Counted from the stretch's first letter, positions 17,567 through 25,430 are shown. The stretch: 64,000 nt of DNA from 62-47 sp051954235 (GCA_051954235.1 JBQCHY010000054.1:1-64000); one strand, 5' to 3'. Translations and numbers: made by a program. The notes: a model not told the origin generated them from the sequence alone.

Positions 17567-17659
17567 CGGGGCTTTGGCGCTAAAAGCCCCGGCATGTCCG
17601 TGGCCCCTGCACCCCTGGAGGCTCGCCACGACAGCAAACGGGGCCGCTTCGCGGCCTTT
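17567..17659 (+). promoter_or_regulatory. Two-hairpin leader before rplY
   Basis: CGGGGCTTT (17567-17575) pairs with AAAGCCCCG (17583-17591), and GGCCGC (17642-17647) pairs with GCGGCC (17651-17656), followed by TTTAACTTTT and then the rplY ribosome site 15 bases on. The second hairpin has the form of a terminator placed inside a leader, which suggests attenuation or r-protein feedback. This is inference from structure only. Confidence 0.45.
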
Positions 17660-17686
17660 AACTTTTAGAAAACAAGGATTTACACG

Positions 17687-18391
17687 ATGGCGACCGTCAA
17701 GGAATTGAAGGCGACCGCTCGTCCGAAGGCCGGCAAGGGGGCCGCTCGGGCAGAACGTCGCGCAGGCCGGGTTCCGGCCGTGATCTACGGGAACAACGAG
17801 CCCCCGCTGACCATCTCGCTCGACGACCAGGAACTGCGTCTGCGCTTGCAGGCCGGCCGTTTCCTGACCACGATTCACGACATCGTGCTGGACGGCAAGA
17901 AGCACCGCGTGATTCCGCGCGACTTCAGCCTCGACCCGGTGCGCGATTTCCCGCTGCATGTCGACTTCCTGCGGCTGGGTCAGGGTTCGAAGATCCGCGT
18001 CAGCGTTCCGCTGCACGTTCTGAATGCCGAAACCGCGCCGGGCGTGAAGCGTGGCGGCACCGTCAACATCGTGACCCACACCGTCGACCTCGAAGTGCCG
18101 GCCGATAACATTCCGCAGTATCTGGAGGCGGACGTCGGCGCGCTCGACATCAACGGTTCGCTGCATCTCACCAACATCAAGCTGCCGGCCAACGTGCGGT
18201 TGATCACCCGTGAGGACGCGACGCTGGTCACGATCGTGCCGCCGTCGGGTTACAACGAAGAGCAGAAGGCTGCTGCTGGTGCTGCGCCGGCTGCTGGCGC
18301 TGCCCCGGCCGCCGGTGCTGCGGCTCCGGCCGCTGGTGCCGCGAAGGCGCCGGCTGCCGCGAAGGCTCCGGCCGGCGATAAGAAGAAGTAA
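17687..18391 (+). CDS. rplY: 50S ribosomal protein L25 (Ctc/TL5 form)
   Basis: 234 residues. The N-terminal L25 domain (VKELKATARPKAGKGAARAERR, VPAVIYGNNEPP) binds 5S rRNA; the C-terminal TL5 beta domain (VPLHVLNAETAPGVKRGGTVNIV) follows, then an alanine/proline/glycine-rich tail of about 40 residues made of AAGA(A)P units and ending in KAPAGDKKK. Low-complexity tails of this kind are usual in alphaproteobacterial L25. The gene is followed after 24 bases by pth, a common pairing. A hairpin-rich leader precedes it. Confidence 0.95.
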   Translation: MATVKELKATARPKAGKGAARAERRAGRVPAVIYGNNEPPLTISLDDQELRLRLQAGRFLTTIHDIVLDGKKHRVIPRDFSLDPVRDFPLHVDFLRLGQGSKIRVSVPLHVLNAETAPGVKRGGTVNIVTHTVDLEVPADNIPQYLEADVGALDINGSLHLTNIKLPANVRLITREDATLVTIVPPSGYNEEQKAAAGAAPAAGAAPAAGAAAPAAGAAKAPAAAKAPAGDKKK

Positions 18392-18415
18392 CGGTCGGGC
18401 GCGGGATACCGCGTC

Positions 18416-19018
18416 ATGCGGCTGTTTGTTGGTCTCGGCAATCCTGGCACGAAATATCAGGGCAACCGGCACAACATCGGCTTCATCGCACTGGATGTGA
18501 TGGCGCGGCGTCACGGTTTTGCACCGTGGCGCCGTCGCTTTCAGGGCGAGACCTCGGAAGGCGCGCTCGACGGCGAGCGTGTCGTGCTGCTCAAGCCCAC
18601 GACCTACATGAACGAGTCCGGTCGTGCGGTCGGCGAGGCCATGCACTTCTTCAAGCTGACGCTCAGTGACATCAGCGTGTTTCACGACGAACTCGAACTG
18701 CCGCCCGGCAGGGTCCGCGTCAAGGTCGGCGGCGGCATCGCGGGACACAACGGTCTGCGGTCGATCTCCGCGCATGCGGGCAACGACTATCGCCGGGTAC
18801 GGATCGGCATCGGCCATCCGGGCGTGAAGGATCTGGTTCACGCCTACGTGCTGAACGATTTCGCCAAGGCGGAACGGCCGCGTTTCGAGGCGCTGTGCGA
18901 CATCGTCGCCGACAACGCTGGCCTTTTGGCGACAGGCAAGGATGCGACGTTCCAGAACAAGGTGCATCTGGCGATGCAGGCCAAGGGATTTGGCAACGAC
19001 GCCGGTGAAACCACATGA
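18416..19018 (+). CDS. pth: Peptidyl-tRNA hydrolase
   Basis: 200 residues. Releases tRNA from peptidyl-tRNA that drops off ribosomes. The N-terminal signature FVGLGNPGTKYQGNRHNIGF carries the catalytic histidine at H19; LLKPTTYMNESGRAV and FHDELELPPGRVRVKVGGG hold the other active-site residues. The standard enzyme is about 190 residues, so length is normal. Downstream of rplY with a 24-base gap; a family C repeat lies between it and ychF. Confidence 0.96.
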   Translation: MRLFVGLGNPGTKYQGNRHNIGFIALDVMARRHGFAPWRRRFQGETSEGALDGERVVLLKPTTYMNESGRAVGEAMHFFKLTLSDISVFHDELELPPGRVRVKVGGGIAGHNGLRSISAHAGNDYRRVRIGIGHPGVKDLVHAYVLNDFAKAERPRFEALCDIVADNAGLLATGKDATFQNKVHLAMQAKGFGNDAGETT

Positions 19019-19042
19019 GCGGAACGCAAAGATAAATCGATC

Positions 19043-19128
19043 CGTCATGGCCGGGCTTGTCCCGGCCATCCACGTCTTCATCGGTTGCGAGGAAGACGTG
19101 GATACCCGGCATAAAGCCGGGCATGACG
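19043..19128. repeat. Family C palindromic repeat, copy 2
   Basis: CGTCATGGCCGGGCTTGTCC at the left and GGCATAAAGCCGGGCATGACG at the right, with CCACGTCTTC and GAAGACGTGG as an inner inverted pair. It ends 21 bases before ychF. Confidence 0.85.
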
Positions 19129-19149
19129 AAGTCATAGGTTGAGGGTCAC

Positions 19150-20247
19150 ATGGGTTTCAAATGCGGCATCGTCGGATTGCCGAACGTCGGCAAGTCCACC
19201 CTGTTCAATGCGCTGACGGAAACGGCGGCGGCGCAGGCGGCGAACTATCCGTTCTGCACCATCGAGCCCAACGTCGGCGCGGTGGCGGTGCCGGATTCCC
19301 GGCTCGACAAGCTGTCGGCGATCGCCAAATCGCAGCAGATCATCCCGACGCAACTGACCTTCGTGGATATCGCCGGCCTCGTGAAGGGCGCGTCGAAAGG
19401 CGAAGGGCTCGGCAATCAGTTTCTTGCCAACATCCGTGAAGTCGATGCGGTGGCGCATGTGGTGCGGTGTTTTGAAGATTCCGACATCACTCACGTCGAA
19501 GGCAAGATCGCGCCGCTGGCCGACATCGAGACCATCGAAACCGAATTGATGCTGGCCGATCTCGAGAGCCTCGAGAAGCGCGTCGACAACCTGTCCAAGA
19601 AGGCCAAGGGCGGCGACAAGGAGTCGAAGGAGCAGCTCGATCTCGTCGAGCGCGCGCTGAAACTGCTGCGCGACGGCAAGCCGGCGCGTTTCCTCGAGCG
19701 AAAGCCGGAGGAGGAACGCGCCTTCCGGATGCTCGGCCTGTTGAGTTCGAAGCCGGTGCTCTACGTCTGCAATGTGGAGGAGAGCGCGGCCGCCAACGGC
19801 AATAGTTTTTCGCAGGCGGTGTTCGATCATGCGAAGAAGGAAGGTGCGGTGGCCGTCGTAATCTCGGCGAAGATCGAATCCGAGATCGCGACCTTGTCAC
19901 GCGCCGAACGCGTCGATTTTCTCGAAACGCTGGAGCTTGAGGAAGCCGGCCTCGACCGGCTGATCCGCGCCGGTTACGAGTTGCTGCACCTCATCACTTA
20001 TTTCACGGTAGGTCCGAAGGAAGCGCGCGCCTGGACCATCACCAAGGGCACCAAGGCTCCGGCGGCGGCAGGTGTCATCCACACCGATTTCGAGAAGGGA
20101 TTCATTCGCGCCGAAACCATCGCCTACGACGATTACGTCGCATTGAACGGCGAAGCCGGCGCGCGTGATGCCGGCAAATTGCGGCTAGAGGGCAAGGAAT
20201 ACGTCGTCGCCGATGGTGACGTGATGCACTTCCGCTTTAACAACTGA
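19150..20247 (+). CDS. ychF: YchF/Obg-like ATPase
   Basis: 365 residues. TRAFAC-class P-loop protein that prefers ATP over GTP. P-loop GLPNVGKST at 9-17, switch region FVDIAGLVKGASKGEGLGNQFL, NVEESA in place of the usual GTP-specifying NKxD motif, a central coiled coil, and the C-terminal TGS domain (FFTVGPKEARAW, FEKGFIRAETI, YVVADGDVMHFRFN). Binds ribosomes and influences stress responses. The ATG at 19150 follows GAGGGTCAC. The rplY-pth-ychF order is widely conserved. Confidence 0.96.
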   Translation: MGFKCGIVGLPNVGKSTLFNALTETAAAQAANYPFCTIEPNVGAVAVPDSRLDKLSAIAKSQQIIPTQLTFVDIAGLVKGASKGEGLGNQFLANIREVDAVAHVVRCFEDSDITHVEGKIAPLADIETIETELMLADLESLEKRVDNLSKKAKGGDKESKEQLDLVERALKLLRDGKPARFLERKPEEERAFRMLGLLSSKPVLYVCNVEESAAANGNSFSQAVFDHAKKEGAVAVVISAKIESEIATLSRAERVDFLETLELEEAGLDRLIRAGYELLHLITYFTVGPKEARAWTITKGTKAPAAAGVIHTDFEKGFIRAETIAYDDYVALNGEAGARDAGKLRLEGKEYVVADGDVMHFRFNN

Positions 20248-20287
20248 GTGCTGTCAGCGCGTGTGATTGAGATTGTATGGTTATTGT

Positions 20288-20378
20288 CGTCATGGCCGGG
20301 CTTGTCCCGGCCATCCACGTCTTGGACATCGCAGCGCTTCCTAGGACGTGGATGCCCGGCATAAAGCCGGGCATGACG
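20288..20378. repeat. Family C palindromic repeat, copy 3
   Basis: CGTCATGGCCGGGCTTGTCC at the left and CGGCATAAAGCCGGGCATGACG-like right arm, same layout as copy 2, again next to ychF but on its other side. Two copies therefore bracket this gene. Confidence 0.85.
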
Positions 20379-20400
20379 AGTCAGTTCGAATGCCGCGCTT

Positions 20401-20694
20401 CTAGCGATGCTGCCCTTGGTCGCGGATGGCGCCGAGGTGTTCGTTGATGCGGAAGATGATCAGCACGAATTCCGCCGCGATGCGCGAGAAGATGATACCG
20501 ACGACGATGCCGGCAAGGCTGTAGAGCACGACGATGACGCCGGCAAACGGGCTGACCGCCATCGCCGCGAGGCCGGAGAAAACGCCGGAAATTCCGAACA
20601 GGATGACGAGACCGATCACCAGCCAATAGAATGTCTTGATGATGCCAGGCGTGATGAATCGGTCCCATTGGAACAGATCCCGGAATTCGAACAT
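20401..20694 (-). CDS. DUF4282 small membrane protein
   Basis: 97 residues with the DUF4282 pattern: FEFRDLFQWDRFITPGIIKTFYW, two membrane segments (about 22-43 and 48-72) and a polar end with FVLIIFRINEHLGAIRDQ. Members are found widely in proteobacteria and actinobacteria; function unknown. I chose the ATG at 20694, preceded by GACAGGAGAACG, a good ribosome site; the frame extends upstream but that part is not related to the family. Confidence 0.83.
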   Translation of the reverse strand: MFEFRDLFQWDRFITPGIIKTFYWLVIGLVILFGISGVFSGLAAMAVSPFAGVIVVLYSLAGIVVGIIFSRIAAEFVLIIFRINEHLGAIRDQGQHR

Positions 20695-20967
20695 CGTCGT
20701 TCTCCTGTCACATCGCGTCCAGCCAATGGCCGTCGCGGTTCTATCGAATTTCGCTGGCGCCAGGATTTGAGCGGCGGGCGATATATTGCTTGATACCAAA
20801 AGAAGCTCGCCGGTGCTGAGCACTTGGCTTGCCGTCGGGGGCATTCTGCCCAGGCAAGCTCCGACGTCGGACGTGACATGCGGCGGGATTGAGGCTCGCG
20901 CCGCAGGCGGACTTGTGATTGCTGCAAATAGCGGCCACAATCGGGCATCCCACCAGCGATCAACAGC

Positions 20968-21429
20968 ATGACCCTGACATTTGAAGACTTTCCGCCCGGC
21001 CACTTCGGGACCTTTGGCCCGCGTCATGTGACGCGGGAAGAAATTCTTGCCTTCGCCGCCGAGTTCGATCCGCAGCCGATGCATCTCGATGAGGAAGCCG
21101 CCAGCAAATCGATGCTGCGCGGGCTTTCTGGCTCGGGATGGCATCTCGGTTCGCTGATGATGCGGATGCTGTTCGATGGATTCATCGGGCGCACCGCCTC
21201 GCTCGGCTCCCCCGGGGTCGATGAACTGCGTTGGTTGTCGCCGCTGCGGCCGGGCGACGATCTCACGCTCGATGTCGAGGTCAAAGAGACGCGGGCGTCA
21301 CGTAGCCGGCCCGATCTCGGCATCGTCACCTTCGGGATGCGGATGCGCAATGCCGCCGGTCAGGTGCTGCTGGAGGCGACATCGCCGATCATGGTGAAAC
21401 GTCGCGATGCTGCTTCGGCGGCAGGTTGA
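20968..21429 (+). CDS. MaoC-like hot-dog dehydratase, first of pair
   Basis: 153 residues, hot-dog fold. The hydratase-2 region AAEFDPQPMHLDEEAASKS has the aspartate and histidine of the (R)-enoyl-CoA hydratase motif; GWHLGSLMMRM and SPGVDELRWLSPLRPGDDLTL follow. Likely acts on an acyl-CoA thioester, substrate unknown. The next gene is a paralogue 10 bases downstream, so the two proteins may form a heterodimer, a common arrangement for short MaoC proteins. Confidence 0.85.
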   Translation: MTLTFEDFPPGHFGTFGPRHVTREEILAFAAEFDPQPMHLDEEAASKSMLRGLSGSGWHLGSLMMRMLFDGFIGRTASLGSPGVDELRWLSPLRPGDDLTLDVEVKETRASRSRPDLGIVTFGMRMRNAAGQVLLEATSPIMVKRRDAASAAG

Positions 21430-21439
21430 AGGACAGCGT

Positions 21440-21922
21440 ATGAAGTTTTTTGAAGACATCGCGGTCGGCCAACGCCGCGAGTTGGGCTCGTTCACGTTTA
21501 CGCCGGACAATATCAAGGCGTTCGCGCGTCAGTTCGATCCGCAGACATTCCATCTCGATGAGGAAGCCGGTCGCAACTCGCTGTTCGGCGGCCTCGCTGC
21601 GTCCGGCTGGCACGTCGGATCGGTGTGCATGAAACTGCTGGTGGCGAAGGGCAAGGAAGAAGCGGCAGCGATGCTCGCGGCCGGGGAGACGCCGGCAGTG
21701 TGGGGACCTTCGCCGGGCTTTCGCGAATTGAAGTGGCTGAAGCCGGTCCTGGCCGGCGACACCATCACCTTTGGTAGCGTGGTGGAATCGCTGCGAACAT
21801 CGGAGAAGCGCCCGGAATGGGGTATCGTCCAGGCGCGCAATGTCGGTGTCAATCAGCGCGGCGAGGCGGTGTATTCGTTTCTCGCCACGGCCTTTGTACC
21901 TCGGCGCTCGGCCGGCGCTTGA
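21440..21922 (+). CDS. MaoC-like hot-dog dehydratase, second of pair
   Basis: 160 residues, clearly paralogous to the gene 10 bases upstream: ARQFDPQTFHLDEEAGRNS, ASGWHVGSVCMKLLV and FRELKWLKPVLAGDTITF line up with it segment by segment. It differs by an insertion of about 10 residues (KGKEEAAAMLAAGETPAVWG). Both keep the D and H of the active site, so neither looks catalytically dead. Start ATG at 21440 after GAAGGACAG. Confidence 0.86.
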   Translation: MKFFEDIAVGQRRELGSFTFTPDNIKAFARQFDPQTFHLDEEAGRNSLFGGLAASGWHVGSVCMKLLVAKGKEEAAAMLAAGETPAVWGPSPGFRELKWLKPVLAGDTITFGSVVESLRTSEKRPEWGIVQARNVGVNQRGEAVYSFLATAFVPRRSAGA

Positions 21923-21941
21923 GCGCCGACCGACGCGAGCC

Positions 21942-22358
21942 TTACTCGTGCCGCAGGTTCTCGGCGGCCTTCTTCCACTGCGCGACGTTCTCGGAAATGA
22001 TCCGCGTCGACTTCATGGCGGCCTGGCTCAGCTGGGCATAGCCGGAAATCTCGCGCTGGACGCGCTGGCCTTCGGAATGCAGCAGGTCGCGCAGGCCTTC
22101 CAACTCGGTGATCAGCCGCTCGATCTCGGCGAGCGAAGTGCCGGCGACGCGCTGGATCAACGAGTTGACGCTGTTGACGGTGGCTTCGGCGTTGCTGTCG
22201 AGCGCGGGCTCGCTGCTGGCCATGCCGGCGCCGGGACGGCGCAGATAGGCGACGTCGTTGCGGACGAAATCACGAATACCGGCTTCGACATCGGAAACAG
22301 CGGCGAGGTTCTCGTCGGTTTCGGTGGATTCGGTTTTCTCGGGCGAAGTTGCGTTCAT
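21942..22358 (-). CDS. Conserved coiled-coil protein of unknown function
   Basis: 138 residues, no signal peptide. An acidic, threonine/serine-rich start is followed by a helical region rich in heptads (LIQRVAGTSLAEIERLITELEGLRDLLHSEGQRVQREI) and ends in AAENLRHE. The pattern resembles phasin-like or division-associated helical proteins, but I do not recognise a family. A site matching the CtrA box lies 119 bases upstream, so cell-cycle control is possible. The ATG at 22358 follows AAAGGGAACGGC. Confidence 0.65.
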   Translation of the reverse strand: MNATSPEKTESTETDENLAAVSDVEAGIRDFVRNDVAYLRRPGAGMASSEPALDSNAEATVNSVNSLIQRVAGTSLAEIERLITELEGLRDLLHSEGQRVQREISGYAQLSQAAMKSTRIISENVAQWKKAAENLRHE

Positions 22359-22476
22359 CTGCCGTTCCCTTTCGCATGACGCGAGCGCGGATGTCCCCCG
22401 CACGATGACAGGCCATCAATACAGCCGATCTTGTCGGGATCGGGGCCAATCTAGGGCATGGATCGCTTATTTGCCG

Positions 22477-22491
22477 TTAAAACCCGGTTAA
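22477..22491. promoter_or_regulatory. Candidate CtrA box
   Basis: TTAAAACCCGGTTAA matches TTAA-N7-TTAA exactly. It is 119 bases upstream of the coiled-coil gene on the minus strand. Confidence 0.4.
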
Positions 22492-22584
22492 GTCGCGCAA
22501 ACGACCCGTGCCAGCGGCCGTATTGTGGCCGCGGCAGAGGCCGTTGCTGGGAGGGCAGCAGGCTTTTGCCTGCCGCCGCCGGCG

Positions 22585-23016
22585 TCAGGCGATCTTCGGC
22601 AGATGGATTGGGGTACCCAGCGCCTGTTCGATCAGGTCGAAGGTGTCGATCAGCACCCGCATGTTGCGAAGGCGCCCGGCCTTGAACTGGGCGAATTGGG
22701 CGATCCGCAAACTGATCGGCCGGTTGGAGTCGAGCGCGGTGAGGGAATAGCGCATCATCGAGGCGGCCGAGTCCTCGCCCAACATGATGGATTCACGACC
22801 GAAACGGTGAACCCGGACGTTCTCGGCGATTTGCCGGCAGACGTCGAGGACGGCGGCCTTGCCCCGGCGTGCACCGAGGAATGTAAACATGTCGACCGGA
22901 CCATAAACGGTCCATTCGACATCATCGTCGATGAGAGCTTCGAGATCGGCAGGTTGGCGTTCATTGATGGCGCGAAGCATCGCGCGCCCGAAGCGCCAGA
23001 GACTATGTTCTGTCAT
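22585..23016 (-). CDS. NTF2-like (SnoaL) protein, paralogue 1
   Basis: 143 residues with the NTF2-like fold: LRAINERQPADLEALIDDDVEWTVYGP, then KAAVLDVCRQIAEN and a last strand SLRIAQFAQFKAGRLRNMRVLIDTFDLIEQ. Such proteins are ketosteroid isomerase-like enzymes or small-molecule binders; activity cannot be told from sequence. Start ATG at 23016 after a GGAGATCC-type context. A paralogue lies 210 bases upstream on the same strand and shares VYGPVDMF / TYAPVDLF and the FDSFDLVQQ / IDTFDLIEQ end. Confidence 0.78.
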   Translation of the reverse strand: MTEHSLWRFGRAMLRAINERQPADLEALIDDDVEWTVYGPVDMFTFLGARRGKAAVLDVCRQIAENVRVHRFGRESIMLGEDSAASMMRYSLTALDSNRPISLRIAQFAQFKAGRLRNMRVLIDTFDLIEQALGTPIHLPKIA

Positions 23017-23226
23017 GGCGGGAGATCCAGAAATGTGAAATGCAATCGGAAAAGCCCGTCGTCGACCGCGCATGTGCATGGGCGGCCCGCGAACTGGCTT
23101 CTTCATTTGAGGGCCGAGGTAATCCGCAAAGCGGCGGATGCAAGGCTCGTTTTTGCAGCGCACACCTGCAGGATTGCGTACTCCGGCGTCGCTGCAATCG
23201 GATGTGGTCCGATGTGGGCGCGGGCT

Positions 23227-23682
23227 TTATTGCTCCATCGCGCCGCGGACGCTGGCGGCGAATTCCTCGGCGAGGTCGTGGCCAAGAACTTGCTGCACCA
23301 GATCGAACGAATCGAAAAATGCGCGATGCTCAATGATACGTCCGTCGCGTAGCGTGAAGAACTCCGCCTCGGTGAACTGAACCACGCGCCCGTCATTCCG
23401 CTTGGTCAGGGCGCAACGCGTCATGGCGGCGACTTGGCTGTCTTCCGCTGCGATGTAGATGATCTCGTGTTTGCGGATCGCGTAGCGCTGCTGTTGGATC
23501 GCGATGGCTTCGGCGACCCAGGCTCTGCCGTGCTTGTGGCCGAGATGCGGAAACAGATCGACCGGCGCATAGGTGATGGTGTCGATGTCGTTGTCGCAGC
23601 AGGCCATCGCGGCGGCGGCATCGCCGGCATAGAACGCCTGAAGAAAATCGAGGACGCATTGCTTGTTGCTGTCGCTCTCCAT
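23227..23682 (-). CDS. NTF2-like (SnoaL) protein, paralogue 2
   Basis: 151 residues, paralogous to the previous gene on the minus strand. VLDFLQAFYAGDAAAAMACCDNDIDTITYAPVDLFPHLG, AWVAEAIAIQQQRYAI and VQFTEAEFFTLRDGRIIEHRAFFDSFDLVQQVLG give a complete NTF2-like fold. I use the ATG at 23682 (MESDSNKQ); an in-frame start 23 codons earlier would add an unlikely hydrophobic segment. Function unknown. Confidence 0.78.
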   Translation of the reverse strand: MESDSNKQCVLDFLQAFYAGDAAAAMACCDNDIDTITYAPVDLFPHLGHKHGRAWVAEAIAIQQQRYAIRKHEIIYIAAEDSQVAAMTRCALTKRNDGRVVQFTEAEFFTLRDGRIIEHRAFFDSFDLVQQVLGHDLAEEFAASVRGAMEQ

Positions 23683-23848
23683 GCATGCCTCCGACGTCGC
23701 TTTATCGATGACATTGTCAACGAAAACGACGGCGGTGCAAGCAGAGATCACGCGCAGGGTCGGTGCTGCGTTGACGATTCAATTTCACGATGCGCGGCGA
23801 TAACGCAGTGCGTGGCAGGCGCGTCATACGCTTGTGATGCAGGCGAGA

Positions 23849-24250
23849 TTAGGCCCTCGCTTTGCCCGACTTTGCCTTGCTAGACTTGTCTTGGCCGGGC
23901 TTCACCTTGCGAGATTTAGCTTTGCTCGCTGTGTCTTTCGCCTTCGGCTTGACCTCAAGCTTCGCCGGCGCGACCTTCGGCGTCATCGCCGCTTCAGTGG
24001 CTTTCCGCATTGCGCGCGCATAGCTGTCGGCGGCGTTGTCGGCCGACATCTGCAAGCGTCGCGCCGCCGCCGTGCCTTCCTCCATCGCGTGCTTGGCCAT
24101 CTGACGATAACGCTGCTTCGCGTCGGCGTCCTTCGCCTTGCCGGCAAGCGCGAGATAGCGGTCGCGCCCCGCTTTCACGGCGGCCGTCAGGCTCTTGTGC
24201 TGCTGCTTTGCCAGCTTGCGGATGATGCCATCCAGATCGGTGCCCGCCAT
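23849..24250 (-). CDS. Lysine-rich helical protein, histone H1-like tail
   Basis: 133 residues. The first 85 are helical and charged (MAGTDLDGIIRKLAKQQHKSL, YLALAGKAKDADAKQRYRQMAKHAMEEG); the last 45 are a low-complexity basic tail of KAK, SKAKS and KPG units, like the tails of bacterial histone H1-like or HU-related proteins. Nucleic-acid binding is inferred from charge alone. It may also be a simple basic stress protein. Neither neighbour hints at a role. Confidence 0.6.
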   Translation of the reverse strand: MAGTDLDGIIRKLAKQQHKSLTAAVKAGRDRYLALAGKAKDADAKQRYRQMAKHAMEEGTAAARRLQMSADNAADSYARAMRKATEAAMTPKVAPAKLEVKPKAKDTASKAKSRKVKPGQDKSSKAKSGKARA

Positions 24251-24349
24251 GGGTGATGTCCTCGCCTGCGCCTTGGATCGGTGATGCGATCCCGTAGCAG
24301 GCGGGAAGGGGGAGTGGCAATCAGGATAAAAGGGATGTAATGTCGACGC

Positions 24350-24622
24350 CTAGTCCTGAGACAGAAAATCGATCGCCTGTTGTTTCATTCTGAACCGTCC
24401 AAGTTCGCGATAGTCAGGCTCATGCTCGGCAGTTTCGGGTGACCACAGGACAATGAATCCATCGCCATTATTTTCGATGAGTGTCGTCAAGTCATCGCTG
24501 GTGTGTGGCGTCATGTCTCGCGCGCCACAATGTGGGCACTCGCAATCGACCATGCAGGACCATTCTTCGGCCCATCGACGGTGGCAGCGGTCGCATTCAT
24601 AGTGATTGAGAAACCAAGTCAC
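24350..24622 (-). CDS. Small zinc-ribbon protein next to the DpnI gene
   Basis: 90 residues starting at the GTG at 24622, which has AGGAG 7 bases before it. YECDRCHRRWAEEWSCMVDCECPHCGARDM carries two CxxC knuckles plus two more cysteines, enough for at least one zinc site. The rest is FIVLWSPETAEHEPDYRELGRF and a helical end. It begins 10 bases after the DpnI-like gene on the same strand, so they are probably co-transcribed. It does not resemble pneumococcal DpnD. Related short proteins may occur alone in rhizobia; no function known. G+C is lower than in the surroundings. Confidence 0.7.
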   Translation of the reverse strand: MTWFLNHYECDRCHRRWAEEWSCMVDCECPHCGARDMTPHTSDDLTTLIENNGDGFIVLWSPETAEHEPDYRELGRFRMKQQAIDFLSQD

Positions 24623-24632
24623 GGGAATGCTC

Positions 24633-25400
24633 CTAATTTCGGAGGCGATAGCGGCCACGTCCTAAGAACTCGAGGTAATCACGGTCACGCAGATATTGAA
24701 GTTGCTGACGGATTTTGGGACGAATGTTTTGATTGCCGGGATGAAGTTCTCTGAGATGACGATCGAAAGCATAGACTTCGTCGAGCGAAAACTCACGTTT
24801 TCCCAGTGTCTCGACGCATTTCATGACATCAAGCAGCCATCCGCGTATTTCCTGCGCTTCTTGTCTAAGAAAGAGCGTTCTTTGCCATTCTTCAAGGACG
24901 GCGTCCTTGGGTCGGATGACACCGTTTTGCACAATATGAATTTTGCCAGATTCAGGAATGCGACCAAGCAGGATATTCGAGCCGATCCAGCCGGCACGAC
25001 GCGCGGTCGAAGCCAGTGGCTTGCGTTCCTCGATGAGCTCGCGAGCGAAGAAGTGTTTCGGTACGATGAACAAGTTGACGACCGCGAGACTGTTGAGATC
25101 GTAGTTCATCAGAAAGAAGCTAGGATTGTTGCTGGCGGCCAACCTCTCGCACTTCGTCTTGAACGAGCCATTCGCCAGCTTGGGGCCGAATTTTCCCTTT
25201 TTGCTTTTAAGTTCAAATTCCTCATTGCACGACGGGCAGAAAAAATCGGCAACAGGTTTGTTGTTCGAAAACGAACTAAGACTGGTGGCGCCGCAATTCG
25301 GACAATAGCCCCACGCTCGTACCCAAGCCTCCGTCCAAGTACGGGCATTTTGCGAGCCGCTTGAGTAGGAAGATTGCGATTCTTCGAAGCCAAGTTTCAT
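24633..25400 (-). CDS. dpnI: DpnI-like type IIM restriction endonuclease (methyl-GATC specific)
   Basis: 255 residues, versus 254 for DpnI of Streptococcus pneumoniae, and co-linear with it. Zinc ribbon C33-x2-C36 and C55-x2-C58; PD-(D/E)xK centre PVAD52 ... E63-L-K65 followed by SKKG; FFLMNYDLNSLAVVNLFIVP; RKPLASTARRAGWIGSNI, which in DpnI is the near-identical RKPLAPTARRAGWIGCNI; and a C-terminal winged helix with IRPKIRQQLQYLRDRDYLEF and GRGRYR. DpnI cuts GATC only when the adenine is methylated. All key residues are kept, so it is probably active. The ATG at 25400 matches the family; a TTG six codons earlier is possible. Visibly lower G+C suggests transfer. Confidence 0.93.
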   Translation of the reverse strand: MKLGFEESQSSYSSGSQNARTWTEAWVRAWGYCPNCGATSLSSFSNNKPVADFFCPSCNEEFELKSKKGKFGPKLANGSFKTKCERLAASNNPSFFLMNYDLNSLAVVNLFIVPKHFFARELIEERKPLASTARRAGWIGSNILLGRIPESGKIHIVQNGVIRPKDAVLEEWQRTLFLRQEAQEIRGWLLDVMKCVETLGKREFSLDEVYAFDRHLRELHPGNQNIRPKIRQQLQYLRDRDYLEFLGRGRYRLRN

Positions 25401-25416
25401 GTAAAGAGCGTAGCTC

Positions 25417-25430
25417 AACTCACATGAGTT
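25417..25430. promoter_or_regulatory. 14-bp palindrome upstream of dpnI
   Basis: AACTCA-CA-TGAGTT (25417-25430) is a perfect inverted repeat ending 17 bases before the dpnI start. It could be an operator limiting the nuclease. Confidence 0.35.

Noticed and set aside
17495..19135. A 546-codon minus-strand frame opposite rplY and pth
   Set aside because: Composition is that of an antisense shadow, and the plus strand encodes two unmistakable proteins with ribosome sites.
24350..25400. Reading the DpnI cassette as a full restriction-modification system
   Set aside because: No methyltransferase is present. The 90-residue neighbour has no SAM-binding or DPPY/NPPY motif.
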